Shown one piece after another: positions 8,929 through 20,385 of a DNA stretch of 64,000 bases (within the stretch, counting starts at the first letter, position 1; every line of letters starts with the position of its first letter). The notes under the pieces are model-generated. The model saw only the letters and a program-made list of their open reading frames with translations. It made no database searches and had not been told where the DNA came from. The translations under genes were made by a program, and so were the position numbers. The stretch comes from Bernardetia sp. MNP-M8. Lineage in GTDB: Bacteria; Bacteroidota; Bacteroidia; Cytophagales; Bernardetiaceae. The stretch is taken from positions 3,032,001-3,096,000 of the forward strand of contig NZ_CP147012.1 of NCBI RefSeq assembly GCF_037126285.1, in the 5' to 3' direction.

Positions 8929-10476
8929 CTAATCTAATTTAATACGAAAAAGGCAAGTGTCTTTTTTCCAAGCTTTTTTGAATATAGAAATAACTTGTGT
9001 TTTATTGGCATCTGTCATAAATGGATATACAACAAAATCTTTAAGTGCTTTCTTATCTTCTAATATTTCTTCGCTTTTGAATTTTCCGTTTTCATCAACT
9101 ATGGTTTGAATAATAATATTGTTTTTGCTGTTCGTATAGTATTGTGCATTTTCTTTCTCTAAATATTTTTTATCTGCATTATAGATAAGGTTTAATTCAT
9201 TTCCCTTCATAAAAGCTAAAACAGATAAATCTAAAAAATATACATTACCTCTCTGATTTTTTGGAATATGTACAGACCATTTAAAACTACCTTCTTTTGT
9301 AATATGAGTAGCGACAATATCTTTGAAGTCGTAATAAGTATTTGAATTGGTCTTTCCATCGGCTGTAGTAGTGGTTTTAGTTACAGTATACTGATTCTCA
9401 CCAACTACAACAATAGAGCCGTCTTTACTAATAAGTAGCTGAGCGACTTCAAAAAGACTGTTGTCTTTTCCAGTTCCTTTTTTACCTACTGTACCTGCTT
9501 TACTAACCTTATCTAAACTAGCAATAACTTCTTTTGAAAAATTTGATTGTATATTTTTGATAAGTCCTTTTTTTTCCTTTCCTATTTCTTTATAGAAAAT
9601 ACCTACTGTTTTCTTTACTTTTTTATATTTCTTTAAATAATACCCTATACAAGCTACATTACCCTCTGATTTGAGAGTTAGCTTCGAACTTCCTACATAC
9701 GCTCCACTTATAGAAATAGGATATTTTTCTTGCTCATTTCCTTTATTTCTAAATATGAATAACTTAGAAGAATAATCTTGCTCTGTTCCAAAAGGAAGAT
9801 AATCTGTAAGTTGTGGTTTTGTATATATTTTTGTCAAAAAATAGAAATCTCCATTATTGTCTAGTTTAGTATCATGTACAGCTAAAAGGTTTGCTCTATG
9901 AGGTACTATCACTTTTTTCTCCCAGCTTTTCTTCATTCCCTTTTCAAAAACTCTCAGTACAAACTCTTGATTATTTTTTCTTTCTCCTTCATTCACTGAG
10001 ATAATAGCTACTTTAGTTTTGTTTGGAGAAATGGCAAGTTTATAGCTCATGTCTGTTCGTAAATCCCCTTCAGCTATTTCTTTTTCTGAAATTATTTGCT
10101 CTTCTTCAAATTCTAGACTTTCTTGGTTCAATTTGAAGGTACTTAATCCTTTTTGTGGATAACCTAAAATGTAAATTTCTTCTTTAAAAGTAAAAACGCT
10201 TATCATGCGAAAAGGAGTTCCTTGACTTTCCATTTTTACTTCATTTTCTTTAATTAAATTTAATTCTCTATCAAATTTTTTGATATATATTTTTTTTGAT
10301 AGAAAAACATATGCTCTTCCGACCATAAATAGTTCTCCATTTTGCCCTTCTAAAAGCTGATTTTCACTCAATAAAACTTTTTCCGAATCAAATACTTTTC
10401 CTATTTCTATATCTTGAGCAAAAAGAGATACAGAAGAAATTAAGAAGACAAATAGTACAAAAATTACATTTTTCAT
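8929..10476 (-). CDS. Secreted protein of unknown function, probably beta-propeller-like
   Basis: 515 residues from the chosen ATG at 10476. The frame is open further upstream to 10569, but starting at 10476 places a clean signal peptide (MKNVIFVLFVFLISSVSLFA, then Q) at the N-terminus, and a TAnnTTTG promoter motif at 10513-10520 lies between the two candidates. The mature protein has many beta-strand-like stretches such as LFMVGRAYVFLSKK, IYILGYPQKG and DGSIVVVGENQYTV. These recur like blades of a propeller, although no catalytic or sorting motif is visible. No type IX sorting domain is apparent at the C-terminus (KKDTCLFRIKLD). I do not recognise a named family. Confidence 0.75.
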   Translation of the reverse strand: MKNVIFVLFVFLISSVSLFAQDIEIGKVFDSEKVLLSENQLLEGQNGELFMVGRAYVFLSKKIYIKKFDRELNLIKENEVKMESQGTPFRMISVFTFKEEIYILGYPQKGLSTFKLNQESLEFEEEQIISEKEIAEGDLRTDMSYKLAISPNKTKVAIISVNEGERKNNQEFVLRVFEKGMKKSWEKKVIVPHRANLLAVHDTKLDNNGDFYFLTKIYTKPQLTDYLPFGTEQDYSSKLFIFRNKGNEQEKYPISISGAYVGSSKLTLKSEGNVACIGYYLKKYKKVKKTVGIFYKEIGKEKKGLIKNIQSNFSKEVIASLDKVSKAGTVGKKGTGKDNSLFEVAQLLISKDGSIVVVGENQYTVTKTTTTADGKTNSNTYYDFKDIVATHITKEGSFKWSVHIPKNQRGNVYFLDLSVLAFMKGNELNLIYNADKKYLEKENAQYYTNSKNNIIIQTIVDENGKFKSEEILEDKKALKDFVVYPFMTDANKTQVISIFKKAWKKDTCLFRIKLD

Positions 10477-10512
10477 TTTAAGTTTTTTATTTGAATAAAT
10501 AATAATACAGAA

Positions 10513-10520
10513 CAAAGATA
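10513..10520 (-). promoter_or_regulatory. Bacteroidota-type -7 promoter motif
   Basis: The minus strand reads TATCTTTG, matching the TAnnTTTG consensus, 37 bp upstream of the ATG at 10476. A clear -33 TTTG at normal spacing is not visible. The position supports the internal start chosen for the downstream gene. Confidence 0.45.
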
Positions 10521-10555
10521 AACATTCTTTTTTTTTAATATTTTGATTGATGTCA

Positions 10556-10598
10556 AAAAAACCTACCAAAAATATTTTTTTTGATAGGGTTTTTTTAA
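10556..10598 (-). terminator. Imperfect hairpin downstream of the BspA-repeat protein gene
   Basis: AACCTACCAAAAA pairs imperfectly with TTTTTGATAGGGTT and is flanked by A/T runs. It lies about 30 bp beyond the stop codon at 10626, on the side expected for terminating that minus-strand gene. Confidence 0.55.
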
Positions 10599-10625
10599 AA
10601 ATTCGACATTTAGTTGAGTTGGAAA

Positions 10626-13600
10626 TTACTCAATAATAATCTGCTTCGAATAAACTTTATCATTTTGGTTGAAATTAATCAAATACATTCCTTTCGATTG
10701 ATTTTTTACGTCAATTACAAATTCTTGATTTCCTTTTTCAAAAGTTTGTGTATGTATTTTTCTGCCAATTCCATCAAAAATAGTTACTTCTGTATTTTCT
10801 GATAAAGCAGTTTCAAACTGAACTTTGAATATTCCATTACTAGGATTTGGATAGATTTTAAAAGTACCTACTTTTAGGTCTTGTTCTCCTGTAATGATTT
10901 TGGGAGAAAAGTAAGCTACTCTTGTTTGGAAAATACATCCGTTTTGATTGGTTACTTTTGCAGAATAATACCCTTTCTCTGTTGGTGTAATTTCTATGTT
11001 ATTGCCTAATTGAGGGTTTAATTCTCCTTCAAAATACCATTCTACATTTGTAATTTGACTTTGAGAGTTTGCTGTTTCTACAAAAATAGATTCTCTGTTT
11101 TGATTTTTTCTTAGATAGACAACAAAATCGGCAAAATGACTGATTTGAATGGAATTAGAAACCGAATTGCAAGAACCATTTTGAATAGAAATTGCTCGTA
11201 CTTGATATTCTCCTTTTTGATTTGTAGTGATAGAAGAAGCATTTTGATATAAGTTTCTGCCATTTCTAAACCATTGATAAGTAATTCCATTTTCTATATT
11301 TTCAACAGAAATTGTAGTTTCATTATTTTTACAAATACTGTCTTTTGTAACTGCTAGAATTGGAATTTGTGGTTTTTCTGTAATGATTACTTCAATTGAA
11401 GTGCTATCTATACAAGTTGCTGTACTAACAATAAGTAAATAGATTCCTTCTTCTGAAATCTCTAAATTAGGATTGTTTCCTACAACTGAATTATTAAATT
11501 TCCATTGATAAGTAGCATTTAACATATCATTTTGAGAAGTTTGGATAGCATTTAGAATTCCATTAGCACAAAAAATAGTTGTTTGATTTTGCTCAATTTG
11601 TGCTTTAGGACTTTGATTCAAAAGAACTTTTATTTCTTCCGACATATAGCTACAATTCCCTTTTGTGGTGCGTAATTGATAATTTCCTGAAAAAGAAGCT
11701 ATTAATTCTCTTCCTGTATTTACTCGCACTCCATTTCTAAACCATGTGTAAGAATCAGCATTTTCCACTAATTTAGCTTCTAAAAGCAGAGAGTTAGTAC
11801 AACTACTTTGAGTATTCTCTCCCAAGATAACAGACTCAAAAGGAGTTTGTATCTCTACATTTACAGGAAGTCTTTCACTTTCTTTTCTACTATTTCCTAC
11901 AACAGAAACATAAAAAATAGTATCTTGATTTGTAAAAGGTAACTCAAAATTATCATCAAAGCTTTCTAAAAGCAAAGTGCCATTTGTTAGTTGATTATAA
12001 ACTCTATAAATACTTCCTGTGGCTGTTAGTTTTATATTGGGTTTACCACCATTTCCACAAACAGAACCAAGAGAAACTAAGATAGGTTGCTCTGGTAATG
12101 TCCATTCATTATCAGCAGAAGGTAAAGAATTTATAGAATTAATTACTGCCATGAGTTTGTATTGATAGAATGTATCTGGCGTTAGATTTTCATCAAAATA
12201 GGTATCGGTAGTTGATGAAATTTGTTCTACAAAACGTTCATTTCTATATAACAAATAAGAAGTAGCTTGTGTATTAAGAGTCCAATCCAAATTTATTTGT
12301 GTGCTAGAAACGGCAACAGCATTTAATTTTAGATTTGCTTCTATTGGTGCTGGAGGTGGTGGTGGAGTTACATTTATTTTTGTTGCTTGAACGGCAAAGT
12401 CATAAACAGACTCATCACAATCAGTATTATTTATAGTAATAATTGCAGAAGACAGTCCCAAATTAGCAGCAGAAAAAGTAACATCAAATGTAGAAGTAGA
12501 ACCTGCTAAAACCGTAGTAGGAATTGTAGATACTACAAAATCTGTATTATTACTGGTAATAGAAGTAATAGTTATATTTTCTGTCCCTGTGTTTTCTAGT
12601 GTATAAGTGATTGTCCTAGAAGTACCAACATTGCCAAAATCTGTATTGTCAGTTGTTGATGTTGTAGTCGTTCCGTCTGCAATAGAAATTCCATTTCCTA
12701 CAAGATTGATTTCTTTTGCATCTGAAATAGTTACAGTTTGATTTGCTGTTACTGTATTTCCATTTCCGTCATCTGCTGTCCAAATTACGGTTGTCGTTCC
12801 GATAGGAAAAACAGAAGGAGCATCATTTGTAAATGTAGGTGTTGTACAATTATCTGTTCCTGTTGGAGTACCTAAAGTTACGTTTGAAGCTGTACAAATT
12901 CCTAAATCTGTATTTGCTGTAACATTTGATGGTGCTGTAATAGTTGGAAGTTGTGTATCTGTGATAATTACATTTTGATTTGCTGTACTTATATTTCCAT
13001 TTCCATCATCAAAAGTCCAAGTTACAACTGTTGTTCCTTGTGTTGTGATTGGGAATGTTTGCGCTGTTGTTCCTGTAATTGTTCCTGCACAGTTATCTGT
13101 TGTAGTTGGAACAGTAATAGAAGTAACTTCACATTGTGCAGTAATATCTGATAAAGTTGGAGTAATTGGGTCTTGTGTATCGGCTGTTCCTATTGCTTGT
13201 ATTGCAAAGGTATAAGGATTTTCATCAGTATCACTATTTGTAATTTCGATGTTTGCTGTGCGAGTTCCTGTTACAGAATTAAATGTAATTGTAAAAGTTT
13301 GACTATTATTTGCTGCAATATCAAAAGGAAAAGAAGGCAATCCACTTAAAGCAAAATCAGAAGCATTTGTTCCAGTAATAATTAAGTTGCTAACTGTTAA
13401 AGGAGCAGTTCCTGTATTTTGGATAGTAAATGTTTTGACTATTGTATTTGAATTACAAGCTAGAATATTTCCAAAATCTGTATTGTCATTGATATTTGGT
13501 GTAATATCATTATTTGCAATATCAATTCCGTTTCCTTGTAGATTTATTTCTGATAAATTTATGGCTTTTTCATACGCTCCCATATCTACAGTAGTACCTT

Positions 13601-16600
13601 GAATACGAGCATTTCCAGCCAAATCTATAGTAACACCAGTAGAGTTTATAGCTGCATTACTTCCCATATCAAGAGCAGGAGAACCATCTTGAAGACGCAA
13701 ATCTCCAGTAGTTGTATTTACAAATAGTGGGTTTTGGTTTATATTTCCTATACCTGTGTAAGTATTATTTTCTATAATGCTGTATGTTACTGCTAATGTA
13801 GCTGTTCCTCCTCCTCCAATTTTCATAGCTGTATTATTCCAAAAAATACAGTTACTAAAATTAATAGGTATATTGCTTGAACTCCATCGATCAATTTCTA
13901 TAGCAGCTTCTGTTGCTCCTGTAAAAGTACAGTTAATAAATTTAATATCTTGATTTGCATCTACACCATCATATGCTATGTGTACATCGTTTTTATCAAA
14001 AATAGTATTTATTATTTGAGCAAACGTATTTCCTTCTGTTGCAGCAAAGAAAATTGCTCCTTTACGGTATTCCCCATGATTTTGAGAGAATGAACAGTTT
14101 GTTAGATTTACACCACTAGTACCATCAGAATATCCATCATTATATATTGCACTTCCAGAATGTGATGCGTAATTTTGAGAGAATGAACAGTTTGTTAGAG
14201 TTGGGATACTGACACTACCAATAAATGACCCATTATTATGCATTGCTCCTCCAACAGAAGACTTATTTTGAAAGAAAAAGCAGTTGGTTAGATGTGGACT
14301 ACTAACACCTTGATATCCATGGTTATACATTGCTCCTCCTACTGCTATACTATTATTTTGAGAAAAAATAATATTCTTTAATGTTGGGTTAGAGCTATTT
14401 CCTAAACCACTTCCATCATTGTACCAGCCTGTACCACTTATCCCATTCCCACCTTTAACAGTAAATCCATCTACTTTTGTGGCAGAAGAAACATTTTTTG
14501 TATAAACTATGTGGTAAGCATTATCTGTATAGTTTTCATATACCAAATTAGGAAAAGTACCTGTAACAGCATCATTTCTACTTAAATCTCCACTCAAAAT
14601 AGTAGTATTGGTAATGAAGTTACGAGCATCTAAAACAGTTTGTGTAATTTCTATTTCATTACCTGCAAAACCTCCATAGACTTCTACTCCATCTGGAATT
14701 TGAAAGGTAACTTTATGAATATCTGCCCCAGCGACCATGTTAACATCAACCTGCCTAGTAGGGTTATAAATACCTTTTGCGACATAGATTTTATCTCCAA
14801 AATTAGCTATTGATAATGCTTTTTCTAGGGTAGCAAACGCATCGGTAAAACTCGTTCCTCCATTTGTATCATCTCCTCCTGTAGTTTTTACAAAAAAATC
14901 ATTTGGTACACTAGTAGGACTTGTTCCTTTAATAGCAAAGTTATAAGTACCTTCATCAGAATCAGTATTATTAACAGTAATAGTTGCAGTTTTTGTTCCT
15001 GAACCAGTAGGGGTAAAAATAATATCAAAATTAGCTGTATTTCCTGCTACAATGGTAAGAGGAAAAGTAAGAGGATTTAGTACAAATTCACTAGCATTTG
15101 CACCACTTATAACAATAGAAGAAATGGTTAAGTCTCCTGTTCCTGTATTCTGAATGGTATAAGTAATAAGTCTAGAAGTAGCTACATTTCCAAAATCTGT
15201 ATTGTCATTGATATTTGGTGTAATATCATTACTTGCAATATCAATTCCGTTTCCTTGTAGATTTATTTCTGGCGTAGGACACATAAGGACATCTCCTGTA
15301 ATAGTCCAGTTATTTGGTGCAGAAGTAAGTGTATTTCTTGCTGCTTGTCCTGCACAATAGGTAAGTCCTGCTGCTCCTAAGTTTATGTTTGGTTTTACAT
15401 TTTGAGCTGCCCATCCTATAAGTGTTGCATCGTAATTGGCTGTGTTTAGACCTGAATTATCTAGCATATTGCTCATATTTGTAACATTACTAATATTCCA
15501 GTTTCCAAGATTTTGATTGAAATTAGTTGCGTCAGAAAACATATAATTCATATCTGTTACTGCATCCGTATTCCAGTTTCCAATATCTTGGTTGAAATTA
15601 GTAGCTAGAGCAAACATTATACTCATACCTGTAACATTCTGTGTATTCCAGTTTCCAATATCTTGGTTGAAATTAGTGGCTAGAGCAAACATTTCAATCA
15701 TATCAATAACGTTCTGTGTGTTCCAGTTTCCAATATCTTGATTGAAAGAAGTAGCACGAACAAACATAGAACTCATATCGGTAACATTCTGCGTATTCCA
15801 GTTACCAATATCTTGATTGAAAGAAGTAGCAACAGAAAACATAGAACTCATATTTGTAACATTCTGTGTATTCCAGTTACCAATATCTTGATTGAAAGAA
15901 GTAGCACGATTAAACATTATACTCATATCTGTAACATTCTCTGTATTCCAGTTCCCAATATCTTGGTTAAAAGAAGTAGCCAGACTAAACATTTCAGTCA
16001 TATTTGTAACATTCTGCGTATTCCAGTTTCCAATATCTTGGTTGAAAGAAGTAGCAAAAGAAAACATAAAACTCATATCAGTAACATTCTCTGTATTCCA
16101 GTTCCCAATAGGTTGATTGAAATTATCTGTATTATAAAACATAGAACTCATATCAATAACATTCTCTGTATTCCAGTTGCCAATGGGTTGATTGAAGGAT
16201 ATTGCATAAGAAAATAACCCACTCATATCAGTAACATTCTGCGTATTCCAGTTTCCAATATCTCCATTAAAACTACTACAACCAGCAAACATAGCACTCA
16301 TATCAGTAACATTCTGTGTATTCCAGTTTCTAATATCTCCATTAAAACTACTACAACCAGCAAACATAGCATTCATATCTGTCACTCTACTTAAATCAGG
16401 TATGTCAGTAGCGTTGTGAGTAAGATTTCTACAACGCAAAAAAGAACTTTCCATGGAAGCCCAAATAATATCTCCCCATTCTTCAATAGTTTTTAGCTTG
16501 AAAGTCTCACTGCCATCGTTCATATAAATACGAGGAAAATCTCCACTAATAGCTATCTCATACGTGCTATTATTTTCTAATCCTGTAATGGTATAATTTC

Positions 16601-16853
16601 CTGTTCTCCCTGTTGCAGAGCCTTCATTTACTCCTGTATTGGTTAGATTTGTCCAAGTAATATCATAATTATATCCTGTTCCAGTTGTAGGAATTGTAAT
16701 TGTTCCATCATCAGTTACCCAAGTGGTACGGAATGCTTGGCTATATGCTGAGTTTGTAGCAAAGCCAACAAAGAATAAAGTAAGAAAAAGTAGAGAAGTA
16801 AAAACTAGGGCTGCTTTTTTCTTACCCAAAAATGAGAGCAGTAAATTATTCAT
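10626..16853 (-). CDS. Giant type IX-secreted adhesin-like protein with BspA-type repeats
   Basis: 2075 residues. The N-terminus is a signal/anchor segment (hydrophobic 14-36, ending SAYSQ). Residues about 150-475 are BspA-like DUF285 repeats of 25 residues (core [20 protein letters not shown]). Next come a choice-of-anchor-D domain near 525 ([12 protein letters not shown]), a right-handed beta-helix/pectate-lyase-like region at about 650-1060, a second anchor-D domain near 1100, two HYR-like domains at about 1220-1370, a third anchor-D domain near 1380, an Fn3-like domain at about 1505-1600 and several Ig/PKD-like modules. The final ~80 residues ([13 protein letters not shown] to KGMYLINF) are a type A type IX sorting domain. 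Likely surface-exposed or released; BspA-like proteins elsewhere bind host or matrix proteins, but the ligand here is unknown. Confidence 0.88.
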   Translation of the reverse strand: MNNLLLSFLGKKKAALVFTSLLFLTLFFVGFATNSAYSQAFRTTWVTDDGTITIPTTGTGYNYDITWTNLTNTGVNEGSATGRTGNYTITGLENNSTYEIAISGDFPRIYMNDGSETFKLKTIEEWGDIIWASMESSFLRCRNLTHNATDIPDLSRVTDMNAMFAGCSSFNGDIRNWNTQNVTDMSAMFAGCSSFNGDIGNWNTQNVTDMSGLFSYAISFNQPIGNWNTENVIDMSSMFYNTDNFNQPIGNWNTENVTDMSFMFSFATSFNQDIGNWNTQNVTNMTEMFSLATSFNQDIGNWNTENVTDMSIMFNRATSFNQDIGNWNTQNVTNMSSMFSVATSFNQDIGNWNTQNVTDMSSMFVRATSFNQDIGNWNTQNVIDMIEMFALATNFNQDIGNWNTQNVTGMSIMFALATNFNQDIGNWNTDAVTDMNYMFSDATNFNQNLGNWNISNVTNMSNMLDNSGLNTANYDATLIGWAAQNVKPNINLGAAGLTYCAGQAARNTLTSAPNNWTITGDVLMCPTPEINLQGNGIDIASNDITPNINDNTDFGNVATSRLITYTIQNTGTGDLTISSIVISGANASEFVLNPLTFPLTIVAGNTANFDIIFTPTGSGTKTATITVNNTDSDEGTYNFAIKGTSPTSVPNDFFVKTTGGDDTNGGTSFTDAFATLEKALSIANFGDKIYVAKGIYNPTRQVDVNMVAGADIHKVTFQIPDGVEVYGGFAGNEIEITQTVLDARNFITNTTILSGDLSRNDAVTGTFPNLVYENYTDNAYHIVYTKNVSSATKVDGFTVKGGNGISGTGWYNDGSGLGNSSNPTLKNIIFSQNNSIAVGGAMYNHGYQGVSSPHLTNCFFFQNKSSVGGAMHNNGSFIGSVSIPTLTNCSFSQNYASHSGSAIYNDGYSDGTSGVNLTNCSFSQNHGEYRKGAIFFAATEGNTFAQIINTIFDKNDVHIAYDGVDANQDIKFINCTFTGATEAAIEIDRWSSSNIPINFSNCIFWNNTAMKIGGGGTATLAVTYSIIENNTYTGIGNINQNPLFVNTTTGDLRLQDGSPALDMGSNAAINSTGVTIDLAGNARIQGTTVDMGAYEKAINLSEINLQGNGIDIANNDITPNINDNTDFGNILACNSNTIVKTFTIQNTGTAPLTVSNLIITGTNASDFALSGLPSFPFDIAANNSQTFTITFNSVTGTRTANIEITNSDTDENPYTFAIQAIGTADTQDPITPTLSDITAQCEVTSITVPTTTDNCAGTITGTTAQTFPITTQGTTVVTWTFDDGNGNISTANQNVIITDTQLPTITAPSNVTANTDLGICTASNVTLGTPTGTDNCTTPTFTNDAPSVFPIGTTTVIWTADDGNGNTVTANQTVTISDAKEINLVGNGISIADGTTTTSTTDNTDFGNVGTSRTITYTLENTGTENITITSITSNNTDFVVSTIPTTVLAGSTSTFDVTFSAANLGLSSAIITINNTDCDESVYDFAVQATKINVTPPPPPAPIEANLKLNAVAVSSTQINLDWTLNTQATSYLLYRNERFVEQISSTTDTYFDENLTPDTFYQYKLMAVINSINSLPSADNEWTLPEQPILVSLGSVCGNGGKPNIKLTATGSIYRVYNQLTNGTLLLESFDDNFELPFTNQDTIFYVSVVGNSRKESERLPVNVEIQTPFESVILGENTQSSCTNSLLLEAKLVENADSYTWFRNGVRVNTGRELIASFSGNYQLRTTKGNCSYMSEEIKVLLNQSPKAQIEQNQTTIFCANGILNAIQTSQNDMLNATYQWKFNNSVVGNNPNLEISEEGIYLLIVSTATCIDSTSIEVIITEKPQIPILAVTKDSICKNNETTISVENIENGITYQWFRNGRNLYQNASSITTNQKGEYQVRAISIQNGSCNSVSNSIQISHFADFVVYLRKNQNRESIFVETANSQSQITNVEWYFEGELNPQLGNNIEITPTEKGYYSAKVTNQNGCIFQTRVAYFSPKIITGEQDLKVGTFKIYPNPSNGIFKVQFETALSENTEVTIFDGIGRKIHTQTFEKGNQEFVIDVKNQSKGMYLINFNQNDKVYSKQIIIE
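15480..16390. repeat. Twelve 75-bp (25-codon) tandem coding repeats
   Basis: Within the BspA-repeat protein, 12 near-identical 25-residue units plus one degenerate terminal unit can be counted. The consensus is [25 protein letters not shown]. Variation is concentrated at positions 4-5 and 8-10 of the unit. At the DNA level the GNWNT codons repeat every 75 bp, so copy number could vary by slippage or recombination. Confidence 0.92.
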
Positions 16854-16942
16854 GAATATAGATGAGAATGGTGAGAGAAAATAAATATCTTCTGTAAATA
16901 ATAATTTTGATAAGAGTGTAAAAACAAACTTTTATGAATGAA

Positions 16943-16974
16943 CAAATATAAGATTATACTTTTTGCTAAACAAA
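16943..16974 (-). promoter_or_regulatory. Bacteroidota-type promoter of the BspA-repeat protein gene
   Basis: The minus strand shows a -33 TTTG (16971-16974), a 20-bp spacer and a -7 TATATTTG (16943-16950). This is the best complete match to the phylum consensus in the window. It lies 90 bp upstream of the ATG at 16853. Confidence 0.6.
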
Positions 16975-17147
16975 ATATTTATATTTATTCGCTTAAATAG
17001 TACGTCTTTAAATAAAGAGATTCGTTATTAAATTTTGATGTAAAAATGCTTTTTTGAGCTTTTATAGCCTTTTTTTGACAAGAGAGGATAAATTATATTA
17101 CATCAATACAGAATAATAAAAAAAAGTTATATTGTAGTCTATAAAAA

Positions 17148-17183
17148 AAACCTCTCTAAAATATACTATTTTTAGAGAGGTTT
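17148..17183 (-). terminator. yebC: Hairpin terminator of yebC
   Basis: AAACCTCTCTAAAA pairs perfectly with TTTTAGAGAGGTTT around an 8-base loop. On the minus strand it is followed by a long T run. It lies about 45 bp past the yebC stop. Confidence 0.85.
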
Positions 17184-17229
17184 AAATTTTTATTCTTTAT
17201 TTTATACGAATAAAATTCTTGTTCTTACT

Positions 17230-17964
17230 TTATTCCAAATTATGATATACTTCTTGAACATCATCTTCCTCTTCTAATCTGTCTATAAGTTTCATTACTT
17301 CTTCTTCTTGCTCATCATTAAGTTTTTGAGTTGTTTTTGGAATACGCTGGATATTTGATTTTTTTGGTTCAATGCCTTTTTCATCTAAGAATTTTTGCAT
17401 CTGTCCAAAGTCTTCAAATTTGGTATGAATAACAATAATTTCTTGTTCTACGCCTTCTTCTACTTCGATAGTTTCTGTTGAGATGTCTTCTGCACCTGCA
17501 TCAATGAAGTCAAGTTCTAGCTCATCCATATCTACTTTGTCGGCTTCAATTTCGAAAACTCCAGTTCTATCGAACATAAATTCTAATGAGCCTGTTTTTC
17601 CTAAAGCTCCTCCACAACGATTGAAGTGCATTCTTACCATAGCAACTGTTCTGTTTGAGTTGTTGGTAGCACATTCTACCACTACAGGAATTCCGTGCAT
17701 AGCATAACCTTCATATACAATTTCTTCAAAATCGCCATCTTCTTTTGAGGAAGCTCTTTTAATAGCAGCTTCTACTCTATCTTTTGGCATATTGAAGCCT
17801 TTTGCATTTTGCATTGCCGTTCTTAGGCGTGGATTTGTGTCTGGGTCTGCTCCTCCCTCTTTTACTGCAATGGCAATTTCTCTTCCTACTTTTGTAAAGT
17901 TACGAGCCATTGCGCCCCAACGTGCAAATTTGGCTTTTTTGCGATATTCAAATGCTCTTCCCAT
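17230..17964 (-). CDS. yebC: YebC/PmpR-type regulator or ribosome-associated factor (TACO1 family)
   Basis: 244 residues, the usual family length. It starts MGRAFEYRKKAKFARWGAMA and shows the family marks KEGGADPDTNPRLR, MPKDRVEAAIKRA and YEGYAMHGIPVVVECATNN. The C-terminal half is acidic (ETIEVEEGVEQEIIV), as usual. Family members were described as DNA-binding regulators; more recent work on homologues links them to translation of polyproline stretches. Which applies here cannot be read from sequence. It is a single gene with its own terminator. Two TAATTTTG motifs at 18005-18024 could serve as its -7 element. Confidence 0.93.
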   Translation of the reverse strand: MGRAFEYRKKAKFARWGAMARNFTKVGREIAIAVKEGGADPDTNPRLRTAMQNAKGFNMPKDRVEAAIKRASSKEDGDFEEIVYEGYAMHGIPVVVECATNNSNRTVAMVRMHFNRCGGALGKTGSLEFMFDRTGVFEIEADKVDMDELELDFIDAGAEDISTETIEVEEGVEQEIIVIHTKFEDFGQMQKFLDEKGIEPKKSNIQRIPKTTQKLNDEQEEEVMKLIDRLEEEDDVQEVYHNLE

Positions 17965-18004
17965 TTCTCTATTTTTTTATAAAAGTGTGTTCTAACTGAT
18001 TAAT

Positions 18005-18024
18005 CAAAATTATTTACAAAATTA
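18005..18024 (-). promoter_or_regulatory. Two candidate -7 motifs upstream of yebC
   Basis: The minus strand has TAATTTTG at 18005-18012 and again at 18017-18024, both fitting TAnnTTTG, 41-60 bp upstream of the start codon. The sequence is very AT-rich, so chance matches are possible. Confidence 0.35.
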
Positions 18025-18084
18025 AAAAAAATAGTTGAAGGCTGCTTATTTCTTAGAAATCTTTGTCGTAGAAAAAAACATAAA

Positions 18085-20370
18085 TTACTCCTCAACCACT
18101 CTCAACTTAGCAAAACTCAAGATAAGTGTTTTATCGCCTTCGGTATCAAAACCAATAATGGCACGTTTTCCACTTGTCGAAGAATCAATTTTTTTGACTG
18201 TTCCAAAACCAAATTTTGGATGTTCTACTCTAATTCCTTCTACAATATCTTCTGATTTGCTAGAAACAAAAGGAGCATTATTGATAGAACTAAGAGGTTT
18301 TAAATTACTGCCTGTTTTTGTTGTCTCTGTGTCTTTTTCCTTCTCTTTTGCAGCACGATGACGCATAAAATTGGTCATGTGATTTGGGTTATTTCGTTGA
18401 ATGGAACGAGAACGAGCATTGAATAATTCTTGGTCAATCTCAAACAAAAAACGTGAAGGTTCACACGAATTAAAACTACCAAAACGATAACGCTGTAAAG
18501 CATACGAAAGTGTCAAGCGTTCTTTTGCACGAGTAACAGCAACATAAAACAAACGACGTTCTTCCTCCAAATCTTGCTGCGAAGTTATCATTCTTGAAGA
18601 AGGAAAAAGTTCTTCCTCCATTCCAACCAAATAAACATACTCAAACTCTAATCCTTTGGCTGCGTGAATAGTCATCATCGTAACAGCATCTTCATCTTCA
18701 CTGGCTTGATCGACAGAAGATAAAAGTGCAACTTCTTGTAAAAAAAGTGAAAGTGAAGTATCAGGTTCTTCTGTTGTAGCTTCACTGAGTTTGTTTTGTA
18801 CAAATTCTTGTGTTGCATTCAAAAGCTCTTGAATATTTTCATATCTTGCTCTTCCTTCTAAGGTTTCATCATCAAAAAGTGCTTTTACAATTCCTGAATG
18901 TTGAGCTATATATTTTGCTGCTGTGAAAGCATCATTTTCAGAGGCAATAATTCGGAATGCTTCGGCAAGTTCTCCAAATTTTTCTACACTTGTTCCTGCT
19001 CGTCCTTTTCCTAAATAAGCTGATGCGTGGCGAGCTACTTTCGAAAGAGGAACATTATTTTCTCTTGATGCCAAAAAGACTTTCAGGACGGTTGTGTTTC
19101 CGATTCCTCTTTTCGGATTGTTAATTGACCTTCTTAACGCTTCTTCGTCTTCTGGATTGACAGCCAAACGAAAATATGCCAACATATCTTTAATTTCTTT
19201 TCGTTGATAAAATGAAAGTCCACCAATGATTCTGTATTTTATATTTAGTCTTCGTAGTGCTTCTTCCATTGTTCTGGACTGTGCATTGGTACGGTACAGA
19301 ATAGCAAAATCGTTTAGTCTAGCATTTTTTTGCGCTCTCGTTTCAAAAATATTTCCTGCTATTATTCGTCCTTCTTCTTGGTCTGATGTAGCTCTAATTA
19401 ATTCTATTTTTTCTCCTGCAATATTTTCTGTCCAAACATTTTTTGGAATCTGATTTTTATTGTTTTTTATAATCTTGTTGGCAGTCTCTACAATTGTTTT
19501 GGTAGAACGGTAATTTTGCTCTAATTTAATAATTTCTAAGTCTGGATAATCTCTTTCAAAATTCAAAATATTACGAATATCTGCGCCACGAAACGCATAA
19601 ATACTCTGTGCATCATCTCCCACAACGCAAATATTGAGGTTTACGGCAGCTAATTTTTTGATAATTTTGTATTGAGCAATATTTGTATCTTGAAACTCAT
19701 CAATCAAAATATATTTGAAACGATGCTGATATTTGTGTAGAATATCTTTATGGTCACGAAAAAGTACAAAGGTTTGATACAATAAATCATCAAAATCCAT
19801 TGCATTGGCTTTAAAACAGCGAGTTGCATACGTTTGATAAATTTTTCCAAAATGTGGACGTTTTGCCATTGCATCTTCCGACAAAAACTCTGCATTCTGA
19901 TTGTATTCTTGGGGAGAAATAAGGGCATTCTTGAGACTGCTTATTCGATTATACATGGCTGCTGCTGCATAAATTTTGTCATCTACTCCCATTTCTTTGA
20001 CGATATTTTTTATCAAAGACTTCGAATCATCTGTATCATAAATACTAAAACCTTGACGGTAGCCTAATCTATCGCCATCATGACGCAAAATACGAGCAAA
20101 CATAGAGTGAAAAGTTCCCATCCACAAATCTCTGCCTGTCGTTCCTACCAAATTTTCGATACGCTCACGCATTTCTTTGGCTGCTTTGTTGGTAAAAGTA
20201 AGAGCCAAGATTTGCCAAGGAGCAGTTCCGTTTTCTAATAAATTAGCTATTCTATACGTCAAGACACGAGTTTTGCCCGAACCTGCTCCTGCAATCAATA
20301 AACATGCGCCTTCGGTTTTGAGTACGCCTAATTGCTGCTTTTCGTTTAAGTCTTTTATGAAATCTATCAT
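18085..20370 (-). CDS. pcrA: UvrD/PcrA/Rep-type 3'-5' DNA helicase
   Basis: 761 residues, full length for superfamily 1A helicases. Motifs in order are Walker A AGAGSGKT (27-34), motif II ILIDEFQDTN (~221), motif III VVGDDAQSIYAFRG (~250), motif IV EQNYRSTKTI, motif V TIHAAKGLEFEYVYLVGMEE and motif VI FYVAVTRAKERL. The C-terminal tail (FGFGTVKKIDSSTSGKRAII) is the RNA-polymerase-interacting Tudor-like domain found in PcrA/UvrD. It acts in nucleotide excision and mismatch repair and in removing replication/transcription conflicts. Single gene; a candidate -7 motif (TAACTTTG) is at 20443-20450. Confidence 0.95.
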   Translation of the reverse strand: MIDFIKDLNEKQQLGVLKTEGACLLIAGAGSGKTRVLTYRIANLLENGTAPWQILALTFTNKAAKEMRERIENLVGTTGRDLWMGTFHSMFARILRHDGDRLGYRQGFSIYDTDDSKSLIKNIVKEMGVDDKIYAAAAMYNRISSLKNALISPQEYNQNAEFLSEDAMAKRPHFGKIYQTYATRCFKANAMDFDDLLYQTFVLFRDHKDILHKYQHRFKYILIDEFQDTNIAQYKIIKKLAAVNLNICVVGDDAQSIYAFRGADIRNILNFERDYPDLEIIKLEQNYRSTKTIVETANKIIKNNKNQIPKNVWTENIAGEKIELIRATSDQEEGRIIAGNIFETRAQKNARLNDFAILYRTNAQSRTMEEALRRLNIKYRIIGGLSFYQRKEIKDMLAYFRLAVNPEDEEALRRSINNPKRGIGNTTVLKVFLASRENNVPLSKVARHASAYLGKGRAGTSVEKFGELAEAFRIIASENDAFTAAKYIAQHSGIVKALFDDETLEGRARYENIQELLNATQEFVQNKLSEATTEEPDTSLSLFLQEVALLSSVDQASEDEDAVTMMTIHAAKGLEFEYVYLVGMEEELFPSSRMITSQQDLEEERRLFYVAVTRAKERLTLSYALQRYRFGSFNSCEPSRFLFEIDQELFNARSRSIQRNNPNHMTNFMRHRAAKEKEKDTETTKTGSNLKPLSSINNAPFVSSKSEDIVEGIRVEHPKFGFGTVKKIDSSTSGKRAIIGFDTEGDKTLILSFAKLRVVEE

Positions 20371-20385
20371 GCTGTATGTTTTTAT

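Larger units (their letters stand above)
16854..17229. other. Intergenic region, 376 bp
   Basis: It holds the promoter of the BspA-repeat gene (16943-16974) and the yebC terminator (17148-17183). The rest is AT-rich and I see no gene or RNA in it. Confidence 0.6.

Noticed and set aside
12951..13151. Cysteine-rich plus-strand frame opposite the HYR domains
   Set aside because: It is antisense to low-complexity Thr/Asn-rich coding DNA and has no promoter or signal of its own.
15738..16217. 159-codon plus-strand frame across the BspA repeats
   Set aside because: It is the mirror of the 75-bp coding repeats, so the open frame is a by-product of the repeated minus-strand sequence.
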